The notes: generated by a model not told the origin, from the letters alone. 53,985 nucleotides of DNA from Oscillospiraceae bacterium (GCA_015068235.1 SVKY01000009.1:1-53985), one strand, 5' to 3'; numbered from the stretch's first letter, positions 44,176 to 52,988 are shown. Translations and numbers: made by a program.

Positions 44176-44574
44176 CGTTCCTCCTTTACTGGAGTTTATG
44201 ATAGCTGTGAGTAGTTTTAAGATTTCAATACAATCTGCGTATATACTGGAAAACTGTGCATCTGTTATATATCCGCTTTCATGAAGAAGTTCAAGCCAAT
44301 ACTCCGATTCGCTTGCTTCTTTTAACGAGATATTGAGTTTGAAAACAAAATCAGCCTTGCTCTGCCCACGGATTGCCTCTTTCACATTTGCACCAATGCT
44401 TGTTCCACTCCTGAGAAGCTGCTTTGAGAGTACAAATTCCTTCTTTTCCTCGCAGAGGTATTGACACAACTTGATGGTGCGCAGAGCGAATGCCTTGCTT
44501 TTGTTTACTATTACATTATCTGTCTTCATGTGTGAAATTAGGAATCCTATCTCCTTATCAAATTTAGAATTCAT
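44167..44574 (-). CDS. Four-helix-bundle protein (23S rRNA intervening-sequence protein family)
   Basis: 135 residues matching the S23/IVS four-helix family: SKAFALRTIKLCQYL, LSKQLLRSGTSIGANVKEAI, FKLNISLKEASESEYWLELL. Relatives are encoded in intervening sequences of 23S rRNA and include the Avd protein of diversity-generating retroelements, where a pentamer binds RNA. Here it is a lone gene wedged between Mod and Res and bracketed on both sides by AATTCATAATTC-type repeats, which suggests it arrived as a cassette. It is unlikely to be needed for restriction. Confidence 0.85.
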   Translation of the reverse strand: MNSKFDKEIGFLISHMKTDNVIVNKSKAFALRTIKLCQYLCEEKKEFVLSKQLLRSGTSIGANVKEAIRGQSKADFVFKLNISLKEASESEYWLELLHESGYITDAQFSSIYADCIEILKLLTAIINSSKGGTNA

Positions 44575-44661
44575 AATTCACAATTCATAATTTAGGCTTT
44601 GTGATAGTTGCACCTTGCACCCAAAATAATTATGAATTATGCATTATGAATTATGCATTAC
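44567..44661. repeat. Inverted AATTCATAATTC repeats between Mod and the four-helix gene
   Basis: Left TAGAATTCATAATTCACAAT and right AATTATGAATTATGCATTAT form an inverted pair around GGCTTTGTGATAGTTGCACC-like spacer. The right edge overlaps the Mod stop. Confidence 0.82.
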
Positions 44662-46559
44662 AAAAGTTTTAGCTCTATTCCACGGTCGCGGAGAATGTAG
44701 TAGGCATTTGCCATGGCGGTATCGTCGGTGAAGGAATCACGGGAGATGATGACCTTAGCCGGGGCGTATTCTGCCATAGCTTCTACATCTTCGGGAGCTA
44801 CATCTGCTGCGAGGCAAATAAGAAGCAGGCAATCATCGCCCACTGCATAGGCAGTTTTGCTGTTAATTGCGATTTGATTTACAGAATAGGTTAGCGGGAC
44901 ACCCAGCTTCAGCATAACCTCAAATACCATATCTAAGTCCGTGCGGTCGGACTTTACCCGCTGCACCATGCTGTTCATACGGTCATAGAGAATTTGGATT
45001 TGCTCATTGACAATGGGCGTACCATCCCATGTTTCAAGGTTGGAAGTATCGAGTTTGAAGACACGGAAACCGATGTCTAATTCGGAATTCGGAATGCGGA
45101 ATTCGGAATTATCATCGAGGGTGATCTGCCCGTCCATGGTGGGTTTGTCTTTTTCTGCCTGCTCTTGGACAAGCTTTGCCCCTGCACGGCGGATGCGTTC
45201 TTTGCCGATCTCGCAGATGTTTTGGAATCCGGCTTTGTGTGCATCACTCTTTTCGTCACACACTTCCGGTAATTGCACTAAAATAAACCTTCGGTTTCCA
45301 CTGTCCTCTGCATTTAGTTGCATAACAGCATGAGCCGTCGTTGCCGAACCAGAGAAGAAGTCTAATAGTATAGCATCTTCGTCTGTGTTTGCAATAGTCA
45401 TCAAGTGGCGTAGCAGTCTAACAGGCTTCGGACCGTCGAAATAACCTTTATCATCGAATAACCTTTTAAGTTCTTGTCTACCTTCTTGACTATGCCCAAC
45501 ATCTTTATGAAAGAGAATAGAGGTTGGGACAATTCCTTCCTTAATTTCCGAAAGAAACCGTTTTAGTCGTGGTACATTATCCCCGTTTTCTCCAAACCAA
45601 ATGCGATTATCAGCGACGAGTTCATCAAATCTTTGCTTAGAAACTCTCCAACAAGCACCATGTGGTGGCTTTACCTTTCTTCCACTTGGTGTAATAATTT
45701 CGTAATCGGAATTTGCATTATATGTTTTAACAGATAGGTCGCCCGAAGTCCACTTCCCTCTGGGGTCATTATCTGGGTTCTTGTATCTATTTTCGGTTTC
45801 TTCACTCCTTGATAGTTGTCCGATAGTGAAACTCTCTAATGCCTTAGCATACATTAGTACATAATCATGGCTATTAGATACATATTTAGCATCATTTTTG
45901 GGTGCAAAAGCTCTCTCCCAGATGAATTGTGCTACAAAGTTTTCTTCGCCAAACACCTCGTTACACAGTTTCTTCAGGTTGTCCACTTCGTTATCATCAA
46001 TAGAGATGAAAATTACACCATCGTCACGGAGGAGGTTTGCAGCTAAGCGGAGGCGGGGGTACATCATGTTGAGCCAGTTGGTATGGAATCTGCCCATAGT
46101 TTCGGGGTTAGATTTTGTGGTTTGCTGCGTGACTTCCTTATACCGAGCCATAGGATCGGCAAAATCGTCTGCATAGACAAAATCATTGCCGGTATTGTAG
46201 GGAGGATCAATATAGATCATCTTCACCCGACGATAATAGGCAGTCTGCAACAGCTTCAAAACCTCTAAATTATCGCCCTCAATGTACAAATTCTGTGTAC
46301 TGTCCCAGTTCACGCTTTCTTCCGGACAGGGACGCAGCGTGCCGGTAGACCGCTTCTGCGCCAGCTTCAAGCACTCCGCCTTGCCCTTCCACTCAAACTT
46401 GTACTTCTCAAAATCATTGCTGATATACTCCCCACACAGAGCCAACAGCTTATCAATATCCAGCTTCCCCTCCGCAAAGCACTCAGGGAACACAGAACGC
46501 AGCTTGTCCATATTCGCTTGTTCTAAATTCATACTCATTCCATCCAGTATATCATGCAT
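44658..46559 (-). CDS. Type III DNA methyltransferase, Mod subunit
   Basis: 633 residues from the ATG at 46559, which has AGGAGG 9 bases upstream and overlaps the preceding stop by 8 bases. Order of motifs is beta-class N6-adenine methyltransferase: DPPYNTGNDF (motif IV, about residues 118-127) before DFFSGSATTAHAV (motif I, about residue 405). The middle holds the variable target-recognition domain. Mod methylates one strand and gives specificity to Res. One in-frame repeat insertion (NSEFRIPNSEL) lies near residue 490. Confidence 0.93.
   Translation of the reverse strand: MHDILDGMSMNLEQANMDKLRSVFPECFAEGKLDIDKLLALCGEYISNDFEKYKFEWKGKAECLKLAQKRSTGTLRPCPEESVNWDSTQNLYIEGDNLEVLKLLQTAYYRRVKMIYIDPPYNTGNDFVYADDFADPMARYKEVTQQTTKSNPETMGRFHTNWLNMMYPRLRLAANLLRDDGVIFISIDDNEVDNLKKLCNEVFGEENFVAQFIWERAFAPKNDAKYVSNSHDYVLMYAKALESFTIGQLSRSEETENRYKNPDNDPRGKWTSGDLSVKTYNANSDYEIITPSGRKVKPPHGACWRVSKQRFDELVADNRIWFGENGDNVPRLKRFLSEIKEGIVPTSILFHKDVGHSQEGRQELKRLFDDKGYFDGPKPVRLLRHLMTIANTDEDAILLDFFSGSATTAHAVMQLNAEDSGNRRFILVQLPEVCDEKSDAHKAGFQNICEIGKERIRRAGAKLVQEQAEKDKPTMDGQITLDDNSEFRIPNSELDIGFRVFKLDTSNLETWDGTPIVNEQIQILYDRMNSMVQRVKSDRTDLDMVFEVMLKLGVPLTYSVNQIAINSKTAYAVGDDCLLLICLAADVAPEDVEAMAEYAPAKVIISRDSFTDDTAMANAYYILRDRGIELKLL
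45078..45111. repeat. In-frame AATTCCG repeat in Mod
   Basis: A 34-base array of AATTCGG and AATGCGG units, coding NSEFRIPNSEL on the Mod strand, the same frame as in Res. Confidence 0.85.
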
Positions 46560-47652
46560 TATCTGCTGCCTCCTCTGGCGAAAAGTCAATCTCTCCTACG
46601 ATAAACTTACTTTTTCCCAGTATTCGTTCTATAGATGCAGTCATTTGATTGCACCATGCTATATAGTTTTCCATATCCTCAACCATAAACTGAATTGCCT
46701 TGTTCAGACTTCTTTGCAAGCCCTTACCGCTTCGAATAATTTCTTTTGTATCATTGATAGCATTAACCGAAAAGTTAATAGATCCCCTTAATCTATGCAA
46801 AGAGCTCAGGTATTCAATAAGTGAGGCTTTATTGGCATCGGTGGCTGCATATTGGTTCTCAAGAAGACCTAATACGTTTTTTTCAATACGGTTCCATAGC
46901 ACCGTATTGTTTTCATTATGTCTTTTGAGGTTGGAACTAAAAGTTTCCATTAGTTCTGCGATTTTCTTTGCTTGCTTTCTGGTGTGTGAAGCTACTCCTG
47001 AACCGCCGGCCTGTTGTACACGATTCATTTCGGCTGTGCTTCTATTCACACCAGTGTTCAACTCCTGAAGTTCAACAGACATGGTCCGAATGTTCTGTGC
47101 CATTTCTTCTGAATCCTCTTCAATCTCGGCAAGGAAGTCAACAAATCCTTTTTCATCTGTCGGGATATCCGTTGATGGAGCTTTGTTATTGAATAGTTTC
47201 ATAGGATCTAATTGATTGTTGTCTAAAAAGTCTTTTACCGGATTACTAAAAATAACACTTCCTTCTATTGCTCCCATCAATTGTTTTTCTAAATATGAAA
47301 GCAGATCATGAAACTGCTTAAAATGAGTAGAGTACCCTTTTGCTCTATATTGCTTTAGGTCAAAGGGAAGTTTGCTCAGATCATCTCGTGTGATTACAAC
47401 GGTTTTCTTATTCAAACTATGGGCAATGCCCAATTCATACATAACATTGGGATTGAGCCCTGTCAAGTCGGCCAATACAATATCAGCATTATAGATTGGC
47501 GGAATAATATCCGCAAGAATGTTTTGTTGATTGTCTTCCTCCCCAGCATGAGAGAATTCAAATTTTTCTTCAAAATACTGTTTTATCATCTCGTAGGACT
47601 CGAAGAATTCATCGGAAAAAGGCATAATTACAAACACTTTAGCTCTGCTCAT
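46552..47652 (-). CDS. Nucleoside-deoxyribosyltransferase/TIR-like domain protein in the R-M operon
   Basis: 366 residues. Residues 1-125 resemble the nucleoside 2-deoxyribosyltransferase/TIR-like nucleotide-binding group: VFVIMPFSDEFFESY, ADIVLADLTGLNPNVMYELG with the potential catalytic Glu, and IAHSLNKKTVVIT. Residues about 160-366 are helical and charged, with a heptad-like section, and have no name I recognise. Proteins of this kind act as NAD- or nucleotide-depleting effectors in several antiphage systems. AAAGGAG precedes the ATG and the stop overlaps the Mod start, so it is made together with the R-M enzymes. An abortive-infection effector is inference. Confidence 0.75.
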   Translation of the reverse strand: MSRAKVFVIMPFSDEFFESYEMIKQYFEEKFEFSHAGEEDNQQNILADIIPPIYNADIVLADLTGLNPNVMYELGIAHSLNKKTVVITRDDLSKLPFDLKQYRAKGYSTHFKQFHDLLSYLEKQLMGAIEGSVIFSNPVKDFLDNNQLDPMKLFNNKAPSTDIPTDEKGFVDFLAEIEEDSEEMAQNIRTMSVELQELNTGVNRSTAEMNRVQQAGGSGVASHTRKQAKKIAELMETFSSNLKRHNENNTVLWNRIEKNVLGLLENQYAATDANKASLIEYLSSLHRLRGSINFSVNAINDTKEIIRSGKGLQRSLNKAIQFMVEDMENYIAWCNQMTASIERILGKSKFIVGEIDFSPEEAADNA

Positions 47653-47695
47653 GTTATTGCTCCTTTCTAAGAAACGGAAAATTATCTTTTATTCA

Positions 47696-48355
47696 TTAAA
47701 CATCATGCACTTGTATGCCCTGTATTTTTTCTTTGATTTCCGGAGCGTGCTCTCCCGGAACATACATCATAGTCTTTCGGTCATACACATAACCGAAGCC
47801 TTTCAGCAGGTACTTTGTTTCTTCCAGCGGCATATCAAGAAGTTCCGCCAGCTCATTGTGGTTCCAACAACTACGAGCGAAAATAATATCGTATAGTGTG
47901 TGGGGCGATACTTCTTTTTTAACAAAGCGACTTTTAATCCAATCGAAAATGCTCTTGATGTTGACCCCGGATATAGAACAGAAAATCGCAATATTATTGA
48001 GTGCATCCCAAATCACATCCCAAGAAAGGAATCCCGGTCCTCCTGCTTGTACAAGTCCTGTTATGATGTGAATTTCACCATTGCAAAAATTATGCGTTTC
48101 CAAGAAATCCGAAACAGTTGCCTCCCTGAAGGGAACATTGAAACGAATCCTATCACCCGTTAATATGTAAGGGAAATAGGCATCATTCCAAGAAAACACA
48201 CCACTCAATGGATAATACTTCGATAAATCCGCAAATCCACATTTAATTATATCAAGCATATCTTGGATGCAGAGGGCTCCGTCAATGTCTATTTCATGTA
48301 CCTTTTCTTGTGGTATATCTGGAGCTATGTTTGTTTCGTATATTCTAATCTTCAT
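47696..48355 (-). CDS. Uncharacterised protein of the R-M operon
   Basis: 219 residues from the ATG at 48355 (CGAGG about 8-9 bases upstream; TTG at 48364 possible). No domain recognised. The N-terminal 90 residues look like a mixed alpha/beta fold, the middle contains GPGFLSWDVIWDALNN and a hydrophobic helix, and the C terminus (NHNELAELLDMPLEETKYLL) resembles a helix-turn-helix. It lies 43 bases before the deoxyribosyltransferase-like gene and first after the promoter at 48491. Confidence 0.7.
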   Translation of the reverse strand: MKIRIYETNIAPDIPQEKVHEIDIDGALCIQDMLDIIKCGFADLSKYYPLSGVFSWNDAYFPYILTGDRIRFNVPFREATVSDFLETHNFCNGEIHIITGLVQAGGPGFLSWDVIWDALNNIAIFCSISGVNIKSIFDWIKSRFVKKEVSPHTLYDIIFARSCWNHNELAELLDMPLEETKYLLKGFGYVYDRKTMMYVPGEHAPEIKEKIQGIQVHDV

Positions 48356-48490
48356 GAGCCGCAACCTCGCTTTGTTCCTTTAGAGCATCCCTATATCTCT
48401 TAAGTTATATATCTTCTCATGTTTTCAAGCACTTTGAGCAATCTTTGAAATAGCCTATCGGCGCGCACCGTCAACATGCGTTCCTTATTT

Positions 48491-48519
48491 ATTATAGTTC
48501 AAATTACGACAAGAATAAA
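48491..48519 (-). promoter_or_regulatory. Candidate promoter of the R-M operon
   Basis: Minus strand TTTATT (48514-48519), 17 bases, TATAAT (48491-48496). The -35 is weak, the -10 perfect. It would transcribe 48355 to 40886. Confidence 0.55.
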
Positions 48520-48553
48520 GAGAAAAATGTTTTTTACGGTATAATTTTTAATG

Positions 48554-51217
48554 CTACCGGATTGAAAGAATAAATTCTCTCGTTACTCTTGCGGACAAGC
48601 TGTCTTTCTCCGCCAAGGCTTTCATTTTTTCTTCCAGTTCTAAGTCGATTTTCATAGCATCAAAGAATTGAGATTCCTGCTTTGCCATGTATGCTCTGCG
48701 GAGCTGGGTGATTTGCTTATCCAAGGAAAGTAACTTCAAACGATCATTTGTAACCTGCTCCCGACTTGATTCCATAGCCTTTCGCTGAAAGGAAAGCTGC
48801 TCCACTTCTTTTGCTAATGCTCCTTTTCTGGTCGCTGCCTGCTGTTTAAGGAGGGTAATTTCTTCCTCTTGGATGGGAGATAGCTTCTTTGCCTCTTCCG
48901 CAATCAAAGCATCTACCGGAACAAGATGATCAAGGGGCAGAGATCGTCCACTCTGCTTCAACCAGTGGGGAGCCTTGTGGGTTCCATCTGTATAGGAAAT
49001 CACCGGGAGTTGTAAAATACGGGCACATTCCTCTTCGGAAAGAGCCGTCCCATCTGACTTCCTACCACACAGCACAAACTTCTCCGAAACACGCTTCTTA
49101 CCGGCAAACAGTTCAACATAATACAGTCCAATCTCCGAATGATCAATTCCGAATTCCGCATTCCGAATTCCTAATTCCCCTTGCTCTGCACATTCCAACT
49201 CATGCAATATTCCTCGACCGATAATACTTGTCAAGGTGATTCTTCCGTAGCGTGGCTTGAAATCCTTTGCCATGCCGTAAACCTTTTGGCTCTGGTACTT
49301 CTTGTTGCGGCTACCGTCCCAATAATAGAATAGGGTGGGAAGGGCTTCGTAATTGGTTGCGGTGATGGTCTGTGCATCCTCGTCGATTACATAATGGCAG
49401 TCTGTATGCTCTGCGTTGTAGCGTTGGAAGAAGTATTTTGCCAATTCCCAAAGGGTATGGTTTATCTCAGCGGAACGATCCTCTATGTGTTGGGGCGTGA
49501 TCCGCATTTGTGAGGCAATGTCCTTGTGGAAGGTGGTGAACAGAATATCCTCTGCGGACTGAACGATCTGTTTATTATCTTCGGAGCGTTCAGTAAGGGT
49601 GTTTTGATGGTCTTCTTCAATCTGTGATTTGCTGCGAACTCGCTGAGAGATCACATCCATTGCAGCTGGAAGATCTTCTGTAAAGCCGCCGATCACATCA
49701 TCACTGACCCCGAATACACCGTCAGATACCAACATCCGCTTGCTGACAAGCTCTAACTTCCGGACATCTGCAAAGTTCTCCTTGTTAATAAAGGCAAGAC
49801 TCAGCACATCATTCCGCTGTCCTAAACGGTGGCAGCGGTCGATCCGCTGTTCCATTTTCAAGGTGTTATACAGCAGATCATAGTGGATCACAAAAGAAGC
49901 TACTGCCAAATGGAAGCCCTTGGCGGCGCTGTCAGTGGTGATCAAAACCTCTGCAGTTTGCAAGAATTCCCGAATGGCAGAATAGTCTTTGCTTCCGTTA
50001 TAGATCACGGTTTTATACTTTCGGCTGACAATGGGCAGGAGCATTTTCTGGGTTTCAATGCTCTCGGTAAAGAGGACTGCTTTTCTTGCAGCACCTTTCT
50101 GTTTCAGGAGTGCAAAGCCCTTCTCCAAACCAATCATAAGGGCCTTTGCCTTGCCGTCCTCTTTGATTCCCACGCAAGCCTCCAAGATTGCTGTGAGCTG
50201 AGCACATTCTTCCGCACCTTCGGGGTTGCTCTCTAAGCGTTTTATAATCCCTTTCACCGCCTGAGAAAGGGCTGCGGTAGATGATCCTAAAAGCCCAAAT
50301 AAACGCAGGGCAAGGTCATAGGAATCCATTTCAGGGAATGCCAGCTTGTCCGGTCTGTCAATATATGCAGAAAGGAGCTTGTAGAGCTGCTTTTCCTGTG
50401 GGCTTGTTTGGTACTCGTGGGTCACAAGAACACGAGAAGGGATTTTGGCATAGCTTCTTGCCTGAGAACGGAGGGTACGGAAACAGTATTTGCTAACCCG
50501 TTTCGCCAATTCAGGATAGTTCTCAGGCTTACGAAGATATCGGGATAAAAATTCCTGTTCTCCCGGTAGAACGGTATCATCAATGAACCATATCAAACCA
50601 TAGAGGTCCATAATGTTCTTCTCAATCGGGGTTCCGGTTAAGAGCAGCTTGAACGCATTACCGGCTATTTGGTGGAGAATTTTTGCCTGCTTATTATCCG
50701 TTTGGTATACACCGGATAAAGCATTGGCTTCTTCAAACACAGTCAGATCCCATGCAATCATCCCTGCTTCTTCTGCATGATCGGCAGCAAAATCGTAGGT
50801 GGTTATTATGATTCCGCTATGATCAAACGCATTGGGATTCTCCGAAGAGCTGTTTACTGCCCAATCGTTTTTATTGGTCAAAGTGATATAGGGAACGGTA
50901 TAATACTGCTCCAACAGCTCCACCCACTGTGCAAGCAAATCAGCGTTGGGGATACAAAGCAAAATCCGATTCTGCCCCTCCGTCCAACGCTGTACCATAA
51001 TGAGCATAGCCTCATGGCTCTTTCCCATGCCTGCCTCATCGCAGAGAATCACACCCTTCTGATAAGGGGAACGCAGCGCAAACCCCGCTGCAGCCACCTG
51101 AAAAGGATAGACCTGAATTCCAGAGGAAGCAAACACAGGAACAAACTGCTCCTTTTCCGCAACGCTCTCCAACATCCGAGCAGCATAATATGCATGAAAC
51201 GGCGACTGCTGCATCAT
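48554..51217 (-). CDS. SNF2/RapA-like helicase of the defence island
   Basis: About 887 residues from the ATG at 51217 behind AAGGA. ATPase motifs: I CDEAGMGKSHEAM (about 57-69), Ia LLCIPNADLLAQW, II FEEANAL where DExx is reduced to FEEA, III LLTGTPIEKN, and V/VI TTDSAAKGFHL and QRIDRCHRLGQRND (about 455-475). The C-terminal third is a long charged helix (about 790-887). Helicases of this type accompany DISARM, BREX-like and type III R-M loci. An in-frame palindromic repeat codes GELGIRNAEFGIDHSEIG near residue 695. Its own promoter overlaps an inverted repeat at 51259. Confidence 0.85.
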   Translation of the reverse strand: MMQQSPFHAYYAARMLESVAEKEQFVPVFASSGIQVYPFQVAAAGFALRSPYQKGVILCDEAGMGKSHEAMLIMVQRWTEGQNRILLCIPNADLLAQWVELLEQYYTVPYITLTNKNDWAVNSSSENPNAFDHSGIIITTYDFAADHAEEAGMIAWDLTVFEEANALSGVYQTDNKQAKILHQIAGNAFKLLLTGTPIEKNIMDLYGLIWFIDDTVLPGEQEFLSRYLRKPENYPELAKRVSKYCFRTLRSQARSYAKIPSRVLVTHEYQTSPQEKQLYKLLSAYIDRPDKLAFPEMDSYDLALRLFGLLGSSTAALSQAVKGIIKRLESNPEGAEECAQLTAILEACVGIKEDGKAKALMIGLEKGFALLKQKGAARKAVLFTESIETQKMLLPIVSRKYKTVIYNGSKDYSAIREFLQTAEVLITTDSAAKGFHLAVASFVIHYDLLYNTLKMEQRIDRCHRLGQRNDVLSLAFINKENFADVRKLELVSKRMLVSDGVFGVSDDVIGGFTEDLPAAMDVISQRVRSKSQIEEDHQNTLTERSEDNKQIVQSAEDILFTTFHKDIASQMRITPQHIEDRSAEINHTLWELAKYFFQRYNAEHTDCHYVIDEDAQTITATNYEALPTLFYYWDGSRNKKYQSQKVYGMAKDFKPRYGRITLTSIIGRGILHELECAEQGELGIRNAEFGIDHSEIGLYYVELFAGKKRVSEKFVLCGRKSDGTALSEEECARILQLPVISYTDGTHKAPHWLKQSGRSLPLDHLVPVDALIAEEAKKLSPIQEEEITLLKQQAATRKGALAKEVEQLSFQRKAMESSREQVTNDRLKLLSLDKQITQLRRAYMAKQESQFFDAMKIDLELEEKMKALAEKDSLSARVTREFILSIR
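49144..49178. repeat. In-frame AATTCCG repeat in the SNF2 gene
   Basis: AATTCCGAATTCCGCATTCC followed by GAATTCCTAATTCC. Opposite orientation to the Mod copy, so read in another frame (GIRNAEFGI), yet without a stop. Confidence 0.82.
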
Positions 51218-51258
51218 AAGGTCACATCCTTTCTCCTCACCAGCTTGGCACACATAGT

Positions 51259-51306
51259 CATGAGATAATACATTGTCATTATCTCATGTTTCCCGCCTAA
51301 AAGCAA
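51259..51306 (-). promoter_or_regulatory. Promoter of the SNF2 gene overlapped by an 11-bp inverted repeat operator
   Basis: Minus strand TTGCTT (51301-51306), 17 bases, GATAAT (51278-51283). The perfect inverted repeat CATGAGATAAT (51259-51269) / ATTATCTCATG (51278-51288) covers the -10 and likely start site, a classic repressor position. Confidence 0.72.
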
Positions 51307-51513
51307 TCTAAAACGTTAATATTGCTTGAAGTATTTCAATTGTTACCGCACAAAAGCGATCAAAAAATCCTACTTGCTCAAAAATGAAAACATCTCATCA
51401 ACCATTCCGCAAAGACAACTTTTCTATCATTCTCATATTCTTTCCTCGTTTTCACGTCACAAATCTATTTTACGCAGATTAACCTTTTCATTGCTCTACG
51501 CACTGTTTCCAAT

Positions 51514-51542
51514 ATTATACCATGTAAAAGACTATTTTACAA
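51514..51542 (-). promoter_or_regulatory. Second promoter-like pair upstream of the SNF2 gene
   Basis: Minus strand TTGTAA (51537-51542), 17 bases, TATAAT (51514-51519). It could give a longer SNF2 transcript or a small RNA. The rest of 51307-51735 shows no gene. Confidence 0.45.
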
Positions 51543-51735
51543 TTTCTACCTGCGCCTTATCAATCGGAGGCTTCAATAGAAAAACCATCATACACAAGCG
51601 ACATTTGGTCGCTTCTGCACGATGGCATTTGGGTTTTATATATTTCATCTAATAGTGTAATCAAAAGAAATGGAGAGGTATCGAACACAGCGGACACTCC
51701 CCAGTACACTTATCCTTTTCTATAGCAGAAAACAT

Positions 51736-52965
51736 CTATGGGCAGCACCGTCCGCAGGGGGCATAGCCCATGGCGACGATTTCATCTCTTGTGAGTGTTA
51801 CATCTTTTCGATTTTTGGCTGACATCTGATCGACGCTGGAGCAGTGCGGATAGTGGAATTTCTTGCTGTTTGTGTTCAAAACATAGGTTGTTTGAGAAGG
51901 TTCGGAGGCGGTGGTCCGCGTTTCTGTTGGCACGGTTTCGGGCGGCTCAATATAGAAGGTATCGGCATTTGAATTTCGTTCTACTGTAAAGCTGAGCGTT
52001 TCACCGTCGCTAGTGCAGATGATGTGTCCTTGTAAATCTGTTCGGAACAAAGTGACCTCTGCATCCTCTAAGCGGCTCAAGGTTTGTTCTGTGGGATGTC
52101 CATAGGAATTGCCCTTGCCTACGGAGATAACGGCATACTCCGGTGCGATCTCTCGGAGCCAGCGGTAGGAGGTAGAGGTGTCACTTCCATGATGTCCAAC
52201 TTTCAGAAGAGTGCTTTGTAGGTTCGCTCCGCTGTTGAGAATATCCTGCTCAGAGTCGATCTCTGCATCCCCGGCAAACAGAAAGCTTGTGTTACCATAT
52301 GCGATGCGTAAGACAATGGACATGTTGTTCGTCTCGGAATAGTAGCCAACCGGGCCGAGAATCGAAACCGTAGAGGAACCCAAAGGAAAGGTATCCCCAA
52401 CTTCAGGAATTTCAATTGAGTTCCCTTGATTTTCAAGATATCGTTCAAAGCTGCTAAATGCTTTCGAGTCGTAAGTATCCATAGAGCAATAGGCTGTGCC
52501 GACAGTTGCGTAATTCAGTGCACCGGGCAAGCCGCCAACATGATCCTCATGCGGATGGGTGCAGATGATATATTCCAAGTGGTCTATGCCGTGATTCTTC
52601 AGATAGGAATATACCAGGCTTGAATCCTCCGAATTTCCACCATCGATTAACATGGCTTCATCATCACACAGAACCAAAGCAGCATCAGCTTGGCCTACAT
52701 CCAAGAAATGAATCTCAAAGGTAGACGAATTTGAGGAGATTCCCTCGCTTGGTGCTTCGGTTGTTTCCGTTGGTTCCTGTGTTTCTGTAGTTGCTACTGA
52801 AATTGTAATCGTTTCGCTTTCCTCTGTCGGACTTTCTGAAGTTAGTTCTGCGGTAGTGTTTTGTACAGTCGGTGCGGGTGGAATCTCGCTCCCTCCATCC
52901 ATCACGCAGGAGCAGAGGCATAGTACGCAGAGAAGAAGTGCAAGTAGTGCTGTTTTCCGTTTCAT
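51736..52965 (-). CDS. Metallo-beta-lactamase-fold lipoprotein (ComEC C-terminal type) with Ada-like zinc tail
   Basis: 409 residues from the ATG at 52965 behind AAAGGATG. Lipoprotein signal with lipobox LCLCSC, a Thr/Glu linker, then a metallo-hydrolase domain: FLDVGQADAAL, CTHPHEDHVGGLPG, FAGDAE and KVGHHGSDTSTSYRW, as in the extracellular nuclease part of ComEC. The C-terminal 50 residues (YVLNTNSKKFHYPHC ... GYAPCGRCCP) resemble the zinc module of Ada. It is probably an extracellular nuclease or hydrolase tethered to the membrane. It diverges from the XRE regulator. Confidence 0.87.
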   Translation of the reverse strand: MKRKTALLALLLCVLCLCSCVMDGGSEIPPAPTVQNTTAELTSESPTEESETITISVATTETQEPTETTEAPSEGISSNSSTFEIHFLDVGQADAALVLCDDEAMLIDGGNSEDSSLVYSYLKNHGIDHLEYIICTHPHEDHVGGLPGALNYATVGTAYCSMDTYDSKAFSSFERYLENQGNSIEIPEVGDTFPLGSSTVSILGPVGYYSETNNMSIVLRIAYGNTSFLFAGDAEIDSEQDILNSGANLQSTLLKVGHHGSDTSTSYRWLREIAPEYAVISVGKGNSYGHPTEQTLSRLEDAEVTLFRTDLQGHIICTSDGETLSFTVERNSNADTFYIEPPETVPTETRTTASEPSQTTYVLNTNSKKFHYPHCSSVDQMSAKNRKDVTLTRDEIVAMGYAPCGRCCP

Positions 52966-52988
52966 AAGTATCATCCTTTCTTTTTGTT

